Shown: positions 1 through 6,760, counted from the first letter of the stretch. The stretch is 10,825 bases of DNA from CBDUUP01 sp965370435 (GCA_965370435.1 CBDUUP010000123.1:1-10825); one strand, 5' to 3'. Notes: generated by a model not told the origin, from the letters alone. Made by a program: numbers and translations.

Positions 1-42
1 TGCTTGTGAGGTGTACTGGAGTATCCAAAACAGCACTTATTT

Positions 43-140
43 GTCATTCTGAGGAGCGGAGCGACGAAGAATCCCTATCATGCTCCTGAAAAAGACAACT
101 TCACAAGGATTCTTCACTCCCTCCGGTCGTTCAGAATGAT
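43..140. repeat. REP/MITE-like imperfect inverted repeat
   Basis: The left arm (43-74, beginning GTCATTCTGAGGAGCGGAG) and the right arm (107-140, ending CGTTCAGAATGAT) are imperfect reverse complements. The outer ends pair best (GTCATTCTGA against TCAGAATGAT, and GAAGAATCC against GGATTCTTC), with mismatches in the middle. About 32 bases of AT-rich loop separate the arms. This is the layout of a REP- or MITE-type intergenic palindrome. No coding potential was seen in it. Its copy number in the genome cannot be judged from this window. Confidence 0.7.
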
Positions 141-207
141 AAAATCGGATGTATTATTGATAATCATCTTGGCTTGAATTACAAAATGCCCTTAAATTGA
201 TGCGCAT

Positions 208-228
208 GGGGCGGACAATCGTCCACCC
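208..228. repeat. GGGGCGGAC hairpin repeat, copy 1
   Basis: GGGGCGGAC (208-216), a four-base loop AATC, then GTCCACCC (221-228). The stem is the same as at 5468-5489 apart from one changed base in the 3' arm. It belongs to a short palindromic family seen three times here (also 4132-4154 and 5468-5489). No T-run follows directly, so it is not a convincing terminator. Confidence 0.6.
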
Positions 229-445
229 TTCCTTTTTGGAAAAGAACAACCTAAATAACTTGGCTCGGTAGAGGGAGTGTATTTACCGAAGACTCCTTGT
301 CCGTTTATAGGCTTGAGAATAAATTCATGACTTTTGAATTAGAAGAATTCTTATATAAAAAGGTATATATATAGGTACAAGACTGTGAGGAAATGCGCCC
401 TCAAAAAGAGGCGCAGAAAGTATCTCTGTGAGAGAAAGCTTTCAG

Positions 446-592
446 ATGGCGGTGCTTTATGCTTCATGCCTCATTGTTGATAAGGTCGGGGTCTTTGAGA
501 CCGTAGGGGCCAAACTGGCCTTTGATGTTGGAATCCCGTTCGGGACAGTGGCGCTGATGGATTGGACGATTGTGGCGTCGAAAGCTGGATGA
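446..592 (+). CDS. Doubtful small ORF, 48 aa
   Basis: An open frame runs from ATG 446 (or GTG 428) to TGA 590-592. It would encode a 48-residue, moderately hydrophobic peptide with the segments LIVDKVGVFETVGAKLAFD and GIPFGTVALMDWTIVASKAG. No homology is recognised. There is no good Shine-Dalgarno sequence before either start. The same DNA is full of small hairpins (490-502, 508-520, 534-545), so it could be a structured RNA or leader, a decayed gene end, or chance. It is included only because the frame is open over an otherwise empty region. Confidence 0.15.
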   Translation: MAVLYASCLIVDKVGVFETVGAKLAFDVGIPFGTVALMDWTIVASKAG

Positions 593-835
593 CCGCGAGA
601 ATCGACCCTTTGGTGAAATATGACCTAAGAAAGAAAAAGAGCCGTTCGTTCAAAATTGCACGAATTTTGTAATGCAAAAGGGAATAGATTTGTTGTACAC
701 TATTATTACCTGAAAATGCGTTATAAGCGTATGAGGAGGTCCATACTTAGTTTATGCTTCTTGCCGTAATCCAACTTGATTACCCCTTCGTCACACTGGC
801 TTCAAGACCCTAACCAACCCATCGAACTTTGAGAA

Positions 836-841
836 GGGAGG
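836..841 (+). promoter_or_regulatory. Ribosome binding site of the HD-GYP sensor gene
   Basis: GGGAGG lies nine bases before ATG 851 and is the strongest Shine-Dalgarno match in the upstream region. It fixes the start of the sensor gene. Confidence 0.7.
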
Positions 842-850
842 AAAGTCAAT

Positions 851-3800
851 ATGAAATTAGAGAAGAAAACAAAAAAACAACTGATTAACGAAATCCTGGA
901 ACTGCGTCAACAACTTTCCACGTTGGAAGCCTCAGAATCTGGGCGCAAGCGAGGGGAAGAAAAACCACATCTTGAGATTATACGGGGCGAAGACCTCTTT
1001 AACGCCATTGGTCAGCAAACGATGATCCTCGACCCACAATCCCGTGTTATTTCAGTCAACCGGGCTGTCGTTGAGAGAATCGGTATCCCCGCGAAGGAGT
1101 TAGAAGGCAAAAAGTGCTACGAGATTTATCATGGCACCGATCAACCTCCTGAAGGGTGTCCAATGAAGAAATTGGAGACCTCGAAGCAAGTTGAAATCGC
1201 TGATATGGTAGTAGAAACTTTGGGCGGTACTTTTATGATCTCCTGCACACCGATATTTAATGAATCAGATCAACTATCCCAAGTCATTCACATTGCCACC
1301 GACATCACCGAGCGTAAGCAAGCCTACGACGAAATCCGGCATTTGAAAAATTTCAACGAAGGCATCGTTCAAAACATGTTGGAAGGGATTATCGTGATGG
1401 ACGTTGAAGGAATCATTATCTTCATCAACCCGGCTACATCAGCTCTGCTGGGATACTCGCCGGAGGAATTGATTGGCCAGCACTGGAAGGCTATCGTGCC
1501 GCCTGATCAGTACGAGATTGTTGATGGAGCGGAGGATCGGCGCGCCAGAGGAGAGAGTGATCACTACGAGCTGATCCTCACCAGAAAAAATGAAACTCGG
1601 TTCTCTGTGCGGGTTGGCAGCGGCCCCAGGTATGATGAAGGACAATTTGCGGGCAGCATTGCTGTCTTTACTGATATTAGCGAGGGTAAGCTGGCCGAAG
1701 AAGCGCTCAGGAAGAGCGAGCAGGAATATCGCGCCTTATTTGAATATTCCAATGATGCGGTCATTCTTCTGAGTTTAGATGGGGTACATCTTGCGGCCAA
1801 TCCGAAGGCTGCTGAAATGTTTGGCTATTCGATGAAGGAATTGGTTGGCATGACGGTGGAAGATTTTGTAGTGCCCTATGAATATCCGGATTCCATGAAT
1901 GTTCTCGAAAGATTAAAAGCTGGGGAGACACTTCCGCTCTATGAGCGCATTTTTCGGACCAAAGATGGCGTTGAGTTCCCTGCCGAGTTAAAGGTTTCTT
2001 TAATCTATGATCCAGAGGGCAACCCATCCCTCATTCAAAGTATTATTCGTGATATCACCCAACGGAAAGAAGCAGAAACAACCCTAAAGGAGAGCGAAAG
2101 AAGGCTAAAAAAAGCCGAACACAGGGCACAATTGGGGCATTGGGAATTAGACCTGATAACGAACGCCCTATATTGGTCCGATGAGATATACCGTATTTTC
2201 GGCTTAGAACCCCAGGAGTTTGACGCAACCTACGAAGCATTTTTGGAAGCCATCCATCCCGATGATAGAGAATTTGTGAACCAGGCATACACGGATTCGG
2301 TGAATAACAAGACAATTTATGACATTATCCACCGGCTTCAACTCCGTGACGGCACATTGAAATATGTCAATGAGAAATGTGAGACTGAATACGATGAAGA
2401 TGGAAACCCAATACGCTCCCTGGGCACCATCCAAAACATCACCCAGCGAGTGCGGGCGGATGAAGCCCTGCGAAAACACGCCCATGACCTGGGTGAACGA
2501 ATAAAAGAACTCAATTGCCTGTATAGCGTCTCTAGCCTCGTTCAGGATGAAGACATTTCGCCAGAAGAAATGTTTCAGGGAGTCGTTGATCTCATTCCCC
2601 CTGGTTGGCAATATCCAGATATAACCTGTGCGCGTCTTAAGTTGGAAGAACAGGTATTCAACACCGAAAACTTCGCCGAAACTGCCTGGATTCAAGCCAG
2701 CGACATCGTCTTGCGGGGGGATATAATTGGCGCTTTAGAAGTCAGTTACCTGGAAGAAAGACCGGAAAGCGACGAGGGGCCTTTCCTCAAGGATGAGAGA
2801 AACCTCATCAATGCACTAGCGAAACGAGTTGGCGACACAATTGAGCGTAAGCGAGCCAGGGAACACATTCAATGCCAACTGGAGCGTCTTTCAGCTTTGC
2901 ACAGCATTGATATTGCCATCACCTCCAGCCTTGACTTGCGTCTCACCCTCGATGTGATCCTGGACCAGGTTATCGGCCAACTAGCCGTGGACGCCGCTGC
3001 GATATTGCTCGTTGACCCGCTCAATCGGTTAACCTTTGCAGCCGGGCGGGGTTTCCGCGCTTTAGATGAAGTCCGAACCCTCCGCCTCCGGCTGGGAGAG
3101 AGTTTTGCCGGTCTCTCAGCCCTGGAACGACGCATCATCAGTATCTCTGACCTGCGCGAAGTTGAATCCGATATCTCCCCAACCTTTAGGAACTTCCTTG
3201 CCGAGGAGGAATTTGTCGCTTACCATGCAGTGCCGTTGATCGCCAAAGGCCAACTACTGGGTGTCCTGGAGGTATTTCATCGCGCTTCGCTCGATTCAGA
3301 CCCGGAGTGGATGGCTTATCTCGAGACCCTGGCCGGGCAGGCGGCCATTGCCATCAACAACGCCGAACTGTTTGACGGCCTGCAATCCGCGAAAACCGAG
3401 CTGGAAGCGGCCTATGATGCTACCCTAGAAGGATGGGTGAGCGCGCTGGAAATGCGCGATGAGGAGACCGAAGGCCATACCCAACGCGTCACGGATATGA
3501 CCGTCCGTCTGGCCAAAACTGTGGGAGCGCCGGAAGAAGAACTGATCCACTACTACCGCGGCGCCCTGCTGCACGATATCGGTAAGCTGGTTATTCCCGA
3601 CGCTATCCTGCAGAAGCCGGGCAAACTCACGCCGGAGGAGTGGGAGATCATGCGCAATCACCCCGTAATCGCTCACCAATGGTTATCCCCTATCGCCTAC
3701 CTAAAGCCGGCCCTGGACATTCCCTTTAGCCACCACGAAAAGTGGGACGGAACCGGCTACCCGCAGGGGTTGAAGGGAGAGCAGATCCCTCTGGCGGCGC

Positions 3801-3964
3801 GTATCTTCGCCATCATTGACGTGTGGGATGCGCTGCGATCCGACCGGCCCTATCGCGATGCGTGGTCGGAAGAGAAGGTGCGCGAGCACATCCGCGAGCA
3901 AACCGGCACCCATTTCGACCCCCAGGTTACGGAGGCATTTTTAGATCTGATGGAGTTGGATTAG
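851..3964 (+). CDS. Multi-PAS/GAF sensor with C-terminal HD-GYP c-di-GMP phosphodiesterase
   Basis: This 1037-residue protein has no signal peptide or membrane segment, so it is likely a cytoplasmic sensor. Domain order by eye: N-terminal coiled coil (about 1-35); PAS1 (47-155); PAS2 (168-285); PAS3 (288-405); PAS4, PAS_3-type (412-535); linker and GAF-like domain (547-665, beginning ERIKELNCLYSVSSLV); GAF2 (about 674-840); HD-GYP (about 852-1035). The HD-GYP signature is complete: H876, H908-D909 in HDIGK, H937, then HHEKWDGTGYP at 961-971, followed by IIDVWDAL and SDRPYR. Family knowledge predicts hydrolysis of cyclic di-GMP by a metal centre. PAS1 has an unusual cysteine/histidine set (C89, H94, C103). 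GGGAGG at 836-841, nine bases before ATG 851, supports the start. The 5' half is more AT-rich than the GC-rich GAF/HD-GYP part. The ligand is unknown. Confidence 0.95.
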   Translation: MKLEKKTKKQLINEILELRQQLSTLEASESGRKRGEEKPHLEIIRGEDLFNAIGQQTMILDPQSRVISVNRAVVERIGIPAKELEGKKCYEIYHGTDQPPEGCPMKKLETSKQVEIADMVVETLGGTFMISCTPIFNESDQLSQVIHIATDITERKQAYDEIRHLKNFNEGIVQNMLEGIIVMDVEGIIIFINPATSALLGYSPEELIGQHWKAIVPPDQYEIVDGAEDRRARGESDHYELILTRKNETRFSVRVGSGPRYDEGQFAGSIAVFTDISEGKLAEEALRKSEQEYRALFEYSNDAVILLSLDGVHLAANPKAAEMFGYSMKELVGMTVEDFVVPYEYPDSMNVLERLKAGETLPLYERIFRTKDGVEFPAELKVSLIYDPEGNPSLIQSIIRDITQRKEAETTLKESERRLKKAEHRAQLGHWELDLITNALYWSDEIYRIFGLEPQEFDATYEAFLEAIHPDDREFVNQAYTDSVNNKTIYDIIHRLQLRDGTLKYVNEKCETEYDEDGNPIRSLGTIQNITQRVRADEALRKHAHDLGERIKELNCLYSVSSLVQDEDISPEEMFQGVVDLIPPGWQYPDITCARLKLEEQVFNTENFAETAWIQASDIVLRGDIIGALEVSYLEERPESDEGPFLKDERNLINALAKRVGDTIERKRAREHIQCQLERLSALHSIDIAITSSLDLRLTLDVILDQVIGQLAVDAAAILLVDPLNRLTFAAGRGFRALDEVRTLRLRLGESFAGLSALERRIISISDLREVESDISPTFRNFLAEEEFVAYHAVPLIAKGQLLGVLEVFHRASLDSDPEWMAYLETLAGQAAIAINNAELFDGLQSAKTELEAAYDATLEGWVSALEMRDEETEGHTQRVTDMTVRLAKTVGAPEEELIHYYRGALLHDIGKLVIPDAILQKPGKLTPEEWEIMRNHPVIAHQWLSPIAYLKPALDIPFSHHEKWDGTGYPQGLKGEQIPLAARIFAIIDVWDALRSDRPYRDAWSEEKVREHIREQTGTHFDPQVTEAFLDLMELD

Positions 3965-3991
3965 TCTGTTCTGGCAGTGTGTTGCGAGGAT

Positions 3992-4019
3992 TTGGACTTC
4001 TGCTCAACATTTCCATAAT
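3992..4019 (+). promoter_or_regulatory. Possible promoter downstream of the sensor gene
   Basis: TTGGAC (3992-3997), a 16-base spacer, then CATAAT (4014-4019). The -10 matches the sigma-70-type consensus at five of six bases and the -35 is weak. It would read into the first reductase relic and the small nuclease gene. It is a prediction by eye only. Confidence 0.25.
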
Positions 4020-4063
4020 TAACAGTTTTCGGTTATCATGGGGTCAATTCATCTAAACTCACC

Positions 4064-4139
4064 AAAGAGGTAACCACCATGCAATACACCAACCTCGGCC
4101 GCACCGACCCGGACGCGCCATCCCCCTCGTAGGGGCGGA
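4064..4139 (+). repeat. Direct repeat, copy A (reductase head plus hairpin edge)
   Basis: The sequence from AAAGAGGTAACCACCATG through GTAGGGGCGGA matches 5401-5475 with only a handful of substitutions and one small indel. The two copies flank the nuclease/SUKH segment in direct orientation. No transposase or integrase is nearby, so this may be the footprint of homologous recombination or of an unidentified mobile element. Confidence 0.75.
4079..4132 (+). pseudogene. Truncated 5' relic of an aldo/keto reductase gene (copy A)
   Basis: ATG 4079 opens a frame reading MQYTNLGRTDPDAPSPS and then TAG. The first nine residues are identical to the N terminus of the intact reductase at 6882. After codon 11 the homology stops and the sequence runs into a GTAGGGGCGGA hairpin. 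A good AGAGGT Shine-Dalgarno site precedes it (4066-4071). The same truncated head recurs at 5416 with the same break point. It is most simply a relic of a reductase paralogue, broken by or recombined with the hairpin element. A translated short leader peptide is possible but less likely. Confidence 0.75.
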
Positions 4140-4154
4140 GCTTGTCCCCGCCCC
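4132..4154. repeat. GGGGCGG hairpin repeat, copy 2
   Basis: GGGGCGG (4132-4138) pairs with CCGCCCC (4148-4154) across a nine-base loop. It directly follows the truncated reductase head, exactly as the copy at 5468 does. It sits 39 bases before the small nuclease start. Confidence 0.6.
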
Positions 4155-4193
4155 GCGCTGACTGGCCTATACGCTTGGAACGGCCCTCCTCCA

Positions 4194-4625
4194 ATGACCA
4201 AAAAGAAAAAGAAATTCAAAAGTCAAATCTCCCGCGGCCGCCAATTCGAACAACGCGAACGCTCCCAATGGACCGGCCCCTATAACCAATCCGCCGAATT
4301 CGAAGCCCAAACCATCCACCAGGGCAAACGCGGCCGCATAGACATCAAACTCGTTGACCCCGAACAAGGTTTCACTGTCGTCACCGAGATCAAAGCCAGC
4401 GACTGGGACGCCATGAAACCCCGCCGCGTCCGCCCCAACGCCCTCCGCCACGCCAATCAGCTCTGGCGTTACATCGAAGCCGAACTCGAACACTTCGACG
4501 TGATCCCCGCCGTCGTGTATCCCAAGTCACCCAAGACCCCAGGCAGAAAAGAAGAGATCTTCAAAATCCTCGACGACCGCGGCATTCAGGTCGTTTGGAG
4601 AGATGAAGAATATCCATTACAATGA
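4194..4625 (+). CDS. Small PD-(D/E)XK nuclease-like protein, possible orphan toxin
   Basis: This 143-residue soluble protein has a strongly basic N terminus (MTKKKKKFKSQ). RGRIDIKLVD (47-55) followed by VVTEIKASDW (62-71) gives the spaced D50, E65-x-K67 pattern of the PD-(D/E)XK nuclease fold. Conserved-looking blocks follow: RRVRPNALRHANQLWRYIE (77-95) and IQVVWRDEEY (131-140). There is no secretion or delivery domain, so it is a stand-alone nuclease-like domain. A SUKH-type immunity gene starts 53 bases downstream, which suggests, but does not prove, a toxin-immunity pair. A small DNA-repair or restriction nuclease is the alternative. No clear Shine-Dalgarno site precedes ATG 4194. Its C-terminal codons recur as a relic at 5338-5382. 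The fold assignment is by motif only. Confidence 0.8.
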   Translation: MTKKKKKFKSQISRGRQFEQRERSQWTGPYNQSAEFEAQTIHQGKRGRIDIKLVDPEQGFTVVTEIKASDWDAMKPRRVRPNALRHANQLWRYIEAELEHFDVIPAVVYPKSPKTPGRKEEIFKILDDRGIQVVWRDEEYPLQ

Positions 4626-4667
4626 TATTGAACTGAACGAATATTGAGCCCTTATCCAGACTGAACT

Positions 4668-4673
4668 AGAGGA
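4668..4673 (+). promoter_or_regulatory. Ribosome binding site of the SUKH gene
   Basis: AGAGGA lies five bases before ATG 4679. It supports that start and allows translation from an mRNA shared with the nuclease gene upstream. Confidence 0.55.
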
Positions 4674-4678
4674 TCGCT

Positions 4679-5329
4679 ATGCAAAAGGAATGGATCAATT
4701 GGCGAGAGAGATTCAATGCAGCCTTACAGGCTTGCGAGCAGAAGAACGGCGAGTGTGAAAGAATTATCATTCACGAACCTGCGACGACCGAACAGGTTGA
4801 GGCGGTAGAGACCGAACTCGGGCAGCCGCTCCCGACTAGTTTCAAGGAAGTATTGATTAATTTTTCTGCCCGTGTTGAGTTGAGATGGTCATTGCCTGAT
4901 GACCTGTACCCGCCCGATCCTTTTAGCGGAATATTCAGAGGCGAATTAAATTGGGACCTTGCATGGCTGATTGACCTTGAAAAAAATCGCCAAGGTTGGA
5001 TTAAGCACGTCTTTCCTAATGTGGACGATCCTTATGACCGCGTCTGGCATGACAAACTCGCCTTCGAGAGCATTGCTAACGGGGATATGTTAGCTCTAGA
5101 CCTCAAGGTTGATGGTTCCCCCGTTGTCTATCTGGATCACGGAGGTTGTGACTTTCATGGCACAGTTTTGGGACACAATTTCATAGACTTCATAGATCGC
5201 TGGAGCATGTTGGGTTTTCCGGGGCCAGAGTGTATGCAATTTCAAAAGTTTGTTAACTCAAGAACCAACGGTATCGAACCAAATGGCGAGAATGCCGTCA
5301 AGTGGAAAAAATGGTTTGGTCTTGAATAA
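4679..5329 (+). CDS. SMI1/KNR4 (SUKH) family protein, probable immunity protein
   Basis: This is a 216-residue cytoplasmic protein. The SUKH hallmark is visible at 36-63: TTEQVEAVETELGQPLP followed by SFKEVLINFS, the usual helix, Leu-Pro turn and helix. The C-terminal half has the other family blocks, HDKLAFESIANGDMLALD (124-141) and PVVYLDHGG (148-156), then LGHNFIDFIDRWSMLGFPG (164-182). In bacteria this superfamily mostly supplies immunity proteins that bind and neutralise nuclease toxins of polymorphic or contact-dependent systems. Its position 53 bases behind a small nuclease gene fits that role, but pairing with that nuclease is inference. It is flanked on both sides by copies of the nuclease tail (4581-4625 and 5338-5382), as if inserted beside that gene. 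Composition is less GC-rich than the nuclease gene. Confidence 0.88.
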   Translation: MQKEWINWRERFNAALQACEQKNGECERIIIHEPATTEQVEAVETELGQPLPTSFKEVLINFSARVELRWSLPDDLYPPDPFSGIFRGELNWDLAWLIDLEKNRQGWIKHVFPNVDDPYDRVWHDKLAFESIANGDMLALDLKVDGSPVVYLDHGGCDFHGTVLGHNFIDFIDRWSMLGFPGPECMQFQKFVNSRTNGIEPNGENAVKWKKWFGLE

Positions 5330-5331
5330 CT

Positions 5332-5382
5332 GACCCCGGCATCCAAGTGGTCTGGCGGGATGAAGAATATCCATTACAATGA
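5332..5382 (+). pseudogene. 3' relic of a second small nuclease gene
   Basis: Codons 5338-5382 read GIQVVWRDEEYPLQ and stop, identical in protein to the end of the nuclease gene at 4581-4625. The DNA differs at six bases, every one synonymous. Similarity fades just upstream, around 5332, only a few bases after the SUKH stop codon. The relic has no start and cannot make a protein. Its stop lies 33 bases before the next reductase-head relic, which shows that an ancestral nuclease gene was followed directly by a reductase gene. Confidence 0.85.
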
Positions 5383-5400
5383 AGACCGATAAAACTACCT

Positions 5401-5475
5401 AAAGAGGTAACCGCCATGCAATACACCAACCTAGGCCGCACCGGCCTGGACGCGCCATAACCTCGTAGGGGCGGA
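5401..5475 (+). repeat. Direct repeat, copy B (reductase head plus hairpin edge)
   Basis: From AAAGAGGTAACCGCCATG to GTAGGGGCGGA this matches 4064-4139. Together the two copies bound the nuclease/SUKH segment. The differences are scattered substitutions, so the duplication is not very recent. Confidence 0.75.
5416..5460 (+). pseudogene. Truncated 5' relic of an aldo/keto reductase gene (copy B)
   Basis: ATG 5416 reads MQYTNLGRTGLDAP and then TAA. The first 11 residues are identical to the intact reductase (6882). The frame then diverges at the same point as copy A and joins the same CCTCGTAGGGGCGGA hairpin. It has its own Shine-Dalgarno site (AGAGGT, 5403-5408). It is interpreted as a broken gene head rather than a functional peptide gene. 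Confidence 0.78.
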
Positions 5476-5489
5476 CAGCCGTCCGCCCC
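5468..5489. repeat. GGGGCGGAC hairpin repeat, copy 3
   Basis: A perfect nine-base-pair stem, GGGGCGGAC (5468-5476) and GTCCGCCCC (5481-5489), with loop AGCC. It is followed by CATTTGCGG rather than a T-run, so terminator function is doubtful. It is the best preserved of the three family members in the window. Confidence 0.7.
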
Positions 5490-5495
5490 CATTTG

Positions 5496-5526
5496 CGGAC
5501 ATCTGTTTCAAAGAGGGATGTATAAT
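5496..5526 (+). promoter_or_regulatory. Possible promoter of the AT-rich nuclease-like gene
   Basis: A perfect TATAAT lies at 5521-5526. The best -35 candidate upstream is CGGACA (5496-5501), with a long 19-base spacer. It would place transcription start about 70 bases before ATG 5603, just downstream of the hairpin, and give the cargo gene its own promoter. Confidence 0.35.
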
Positions 5527-5602
5527 TGATTATGGTGATGGAATGAATGTTGCTTGAACTTGAAAATAAATAACGCAATTAAACAAATAAAGAGGATGAG
5601 CT

Positions 5603-6760
5603 ATGTCACTTGTTGAGATTTGGACAACATCTCGGGATCAATTGGAAGATAAGCAGGTTCAACAAATAATATCCTTTGCTGGAGAGGGCGATCTTCGCGA
5701 TGGAAGCCAAGCATCACTTGAGTTCCGTGATTTCTTGTACCATGTTCCTTCTAGTTTTCTCAGCAAATATATGAGCCAATGTATCACCTCATCCTTTGGT
5801 GGATCAGGGTTTGCTTTACAGGACATAGTTAACCAAATCGGTAGAAGGTTGGGATTTGATGTGACCGATGGACGCTATAGAGGGAGATCTGAATTGGTGG
5901 GCTTTGATGGTATTTGGCGATATCCAGAAGGCCATGCACTGGTAGTTGAAGTAAAGACAACTGATGCATACCGAATAAAACTAGATAGCATTGCTGGATA
6001 TAGAAAAAAATTAGTATCTAAGGGTGAAATTGTTGAAGAAAAATCTTCTATACTTATTGTAGTAGGAAGAGATGATACAGGTGGACTCGAAGCTCAAATC
6101 AGGGGATCAAGGCATGCTTGGGATGTACGACTCATTAGTCTCGATGCCCTTATTGGGTTACTAAAACTCAAGGAAGAGGTTGAAGAAACGGAGACAATTC
6201 AACGTATTTATGCGCTTCTAATCCCACGTGAATTTACGAAATTAGATGAAATAATAGATATTGTCTTTACTGCCACAGAAGAAGTAAGACCTGAAGATAT
6301 TGTTGAGGAAGAAGATAAGGATGAGTCGCCTACAATTAAACCAATGGCTTTTAATGAAGCTTGTATATCTAGAATTGAAAAATATTTGGAGAAATCTTTT
6401 ATCAAACGGTCGCGAACAACCTATTCAACAGCAGATCAAACAATATCTGTAATATGTGCTGTATCAAAGACGTACTTCCGTGGTGGCAGGAACACCTATT
6501 GGTTTGCATTTCACTCGCATCAAAAAGAATTTCTCGAGGGAGCTAGTACGGGATATGTAGCATTTGGATGCGGAGACGAAGAAAATATCATTCTTATTCC
6601 TTTCGATGAATATAAAAATTTGTTAGATGGTATGCATACGACTGTTAAATCGAATAGATTGTATTGGCATGTCAATATCTCTCAAGACAATAATGATTTT
6701 AATTTAAACAGAAAGAAAGGTGAGAACCGAATCTCTCTAGATGCCTATTTGTTGAAGTGA
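5603..6760 (+). CDS. PD-(D/E)XK nuclease-like protein with distinct C-terminal domain, putative defence factor
   Basis: This 385-residue soluble protein is not assigned to a named family. The N-terminal half has a nuclease-like core: helix DIVNQIGRRLGFDVTDGRYR (74-93), GFDGIW with D102, then ALVVEVKTTD with E116-x-K118, the PD-(D/E)XK spacing. A strand, ILIVVGRDD (150-158), follows. An acidic linker (about 226-242, EEVRPEDIVEEEDKDES) leads to a C-terminal domain (about 250-385) with YWFAFHSHQKEFL, GYVAFGCGDEENIILIPF and LYWHVNIS. These are features of a separate binding or sensing domain. GAGG seven bases before ATG 5603 supports the start. The gene is visibly AT-rich, with AT-ending codons, unlike the reductase next to it, which suggests horizontal acquisition. 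It stands alone between a reductase relic and the intact reductase. Restriction or other anti-phage activity is inference. Confidence 0.85.
   Translation: MSLVEIWTTSRDQLEDKQVQQIISFAGEGDLRDGSQASLEFRDFLYHVPSSFLSKYMSQCITSSFGGSGFALQDIVNQIGRRLGFDVTDGRYRGRSELVGFDGIWRYPEGHALVVEVKTTDAYRIKLDSIAGYRKKLVSKGEIVEEKSSILIVVGRDDTGGLEAQIRGSRHAWDVRLISLDALIGLLKLKEEVEETETIQRIYALLIPREFTKLDEIIDIVFTATEEVRPEDIVEEEDKDESPTIKPMAFNEACISRIEKYLEKSFIKRSRTTYSTADQTISVICAVSKTYFRGGRNTYWFAFHSHQKEFLEGASTGYVAFGCGDEENIILIPFDEYKNLLDGMHTTVKSNRLYWHVNISQDNNDFNLNRKKGENRISLDAYLLK

Larger units (their letters stand above)
141..835. other. Long non-coding or undetermined stretch upstream of the sensor gene
   Basis: About 700 bases with no convincing gene. 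Contents seen: the hairpin repeat at 208-228; an AT-rich tract at 334-375 (TTGAATTAG, then TATATAAAAAGGTATATATATAGG) that could hold a promoter but has no well-spaced -35/-10 pair; a run of small hairpins between about 395 and 545; and a doubtful ORF at 446-592. A weak -10-like TACACT lies at 696-701 without a good -35. Minus-strand open frames here have no recognisable protein features. Confidence 0.5.

Noticed and set aside
471..677. 68-codon minus-strand frame upstream of the sensor
   Set aside because: No ribosome site, no domain and an unusual composition. The opposite strand is equally open.
200..835. Cyclic-di-GMP (GEMM) riboswitch upstream of the HD-GYP gene
   Set aside because: Looked for because of the enzyme encoded, but the conserved GEMM-I core bases were not found.
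2204..2695. 163-codon minus-strand frame within the sensor gene
   Set aside because: Lies inside the PAS4/GAF coding region with no independent features.
4079..4132. Translated leader peptide in place of a relic
   Set aside because: The ribosome site is good, but identity to the reductase N terminus and the abrupt joint to a hairpin make a gene fragment the simpler reading.
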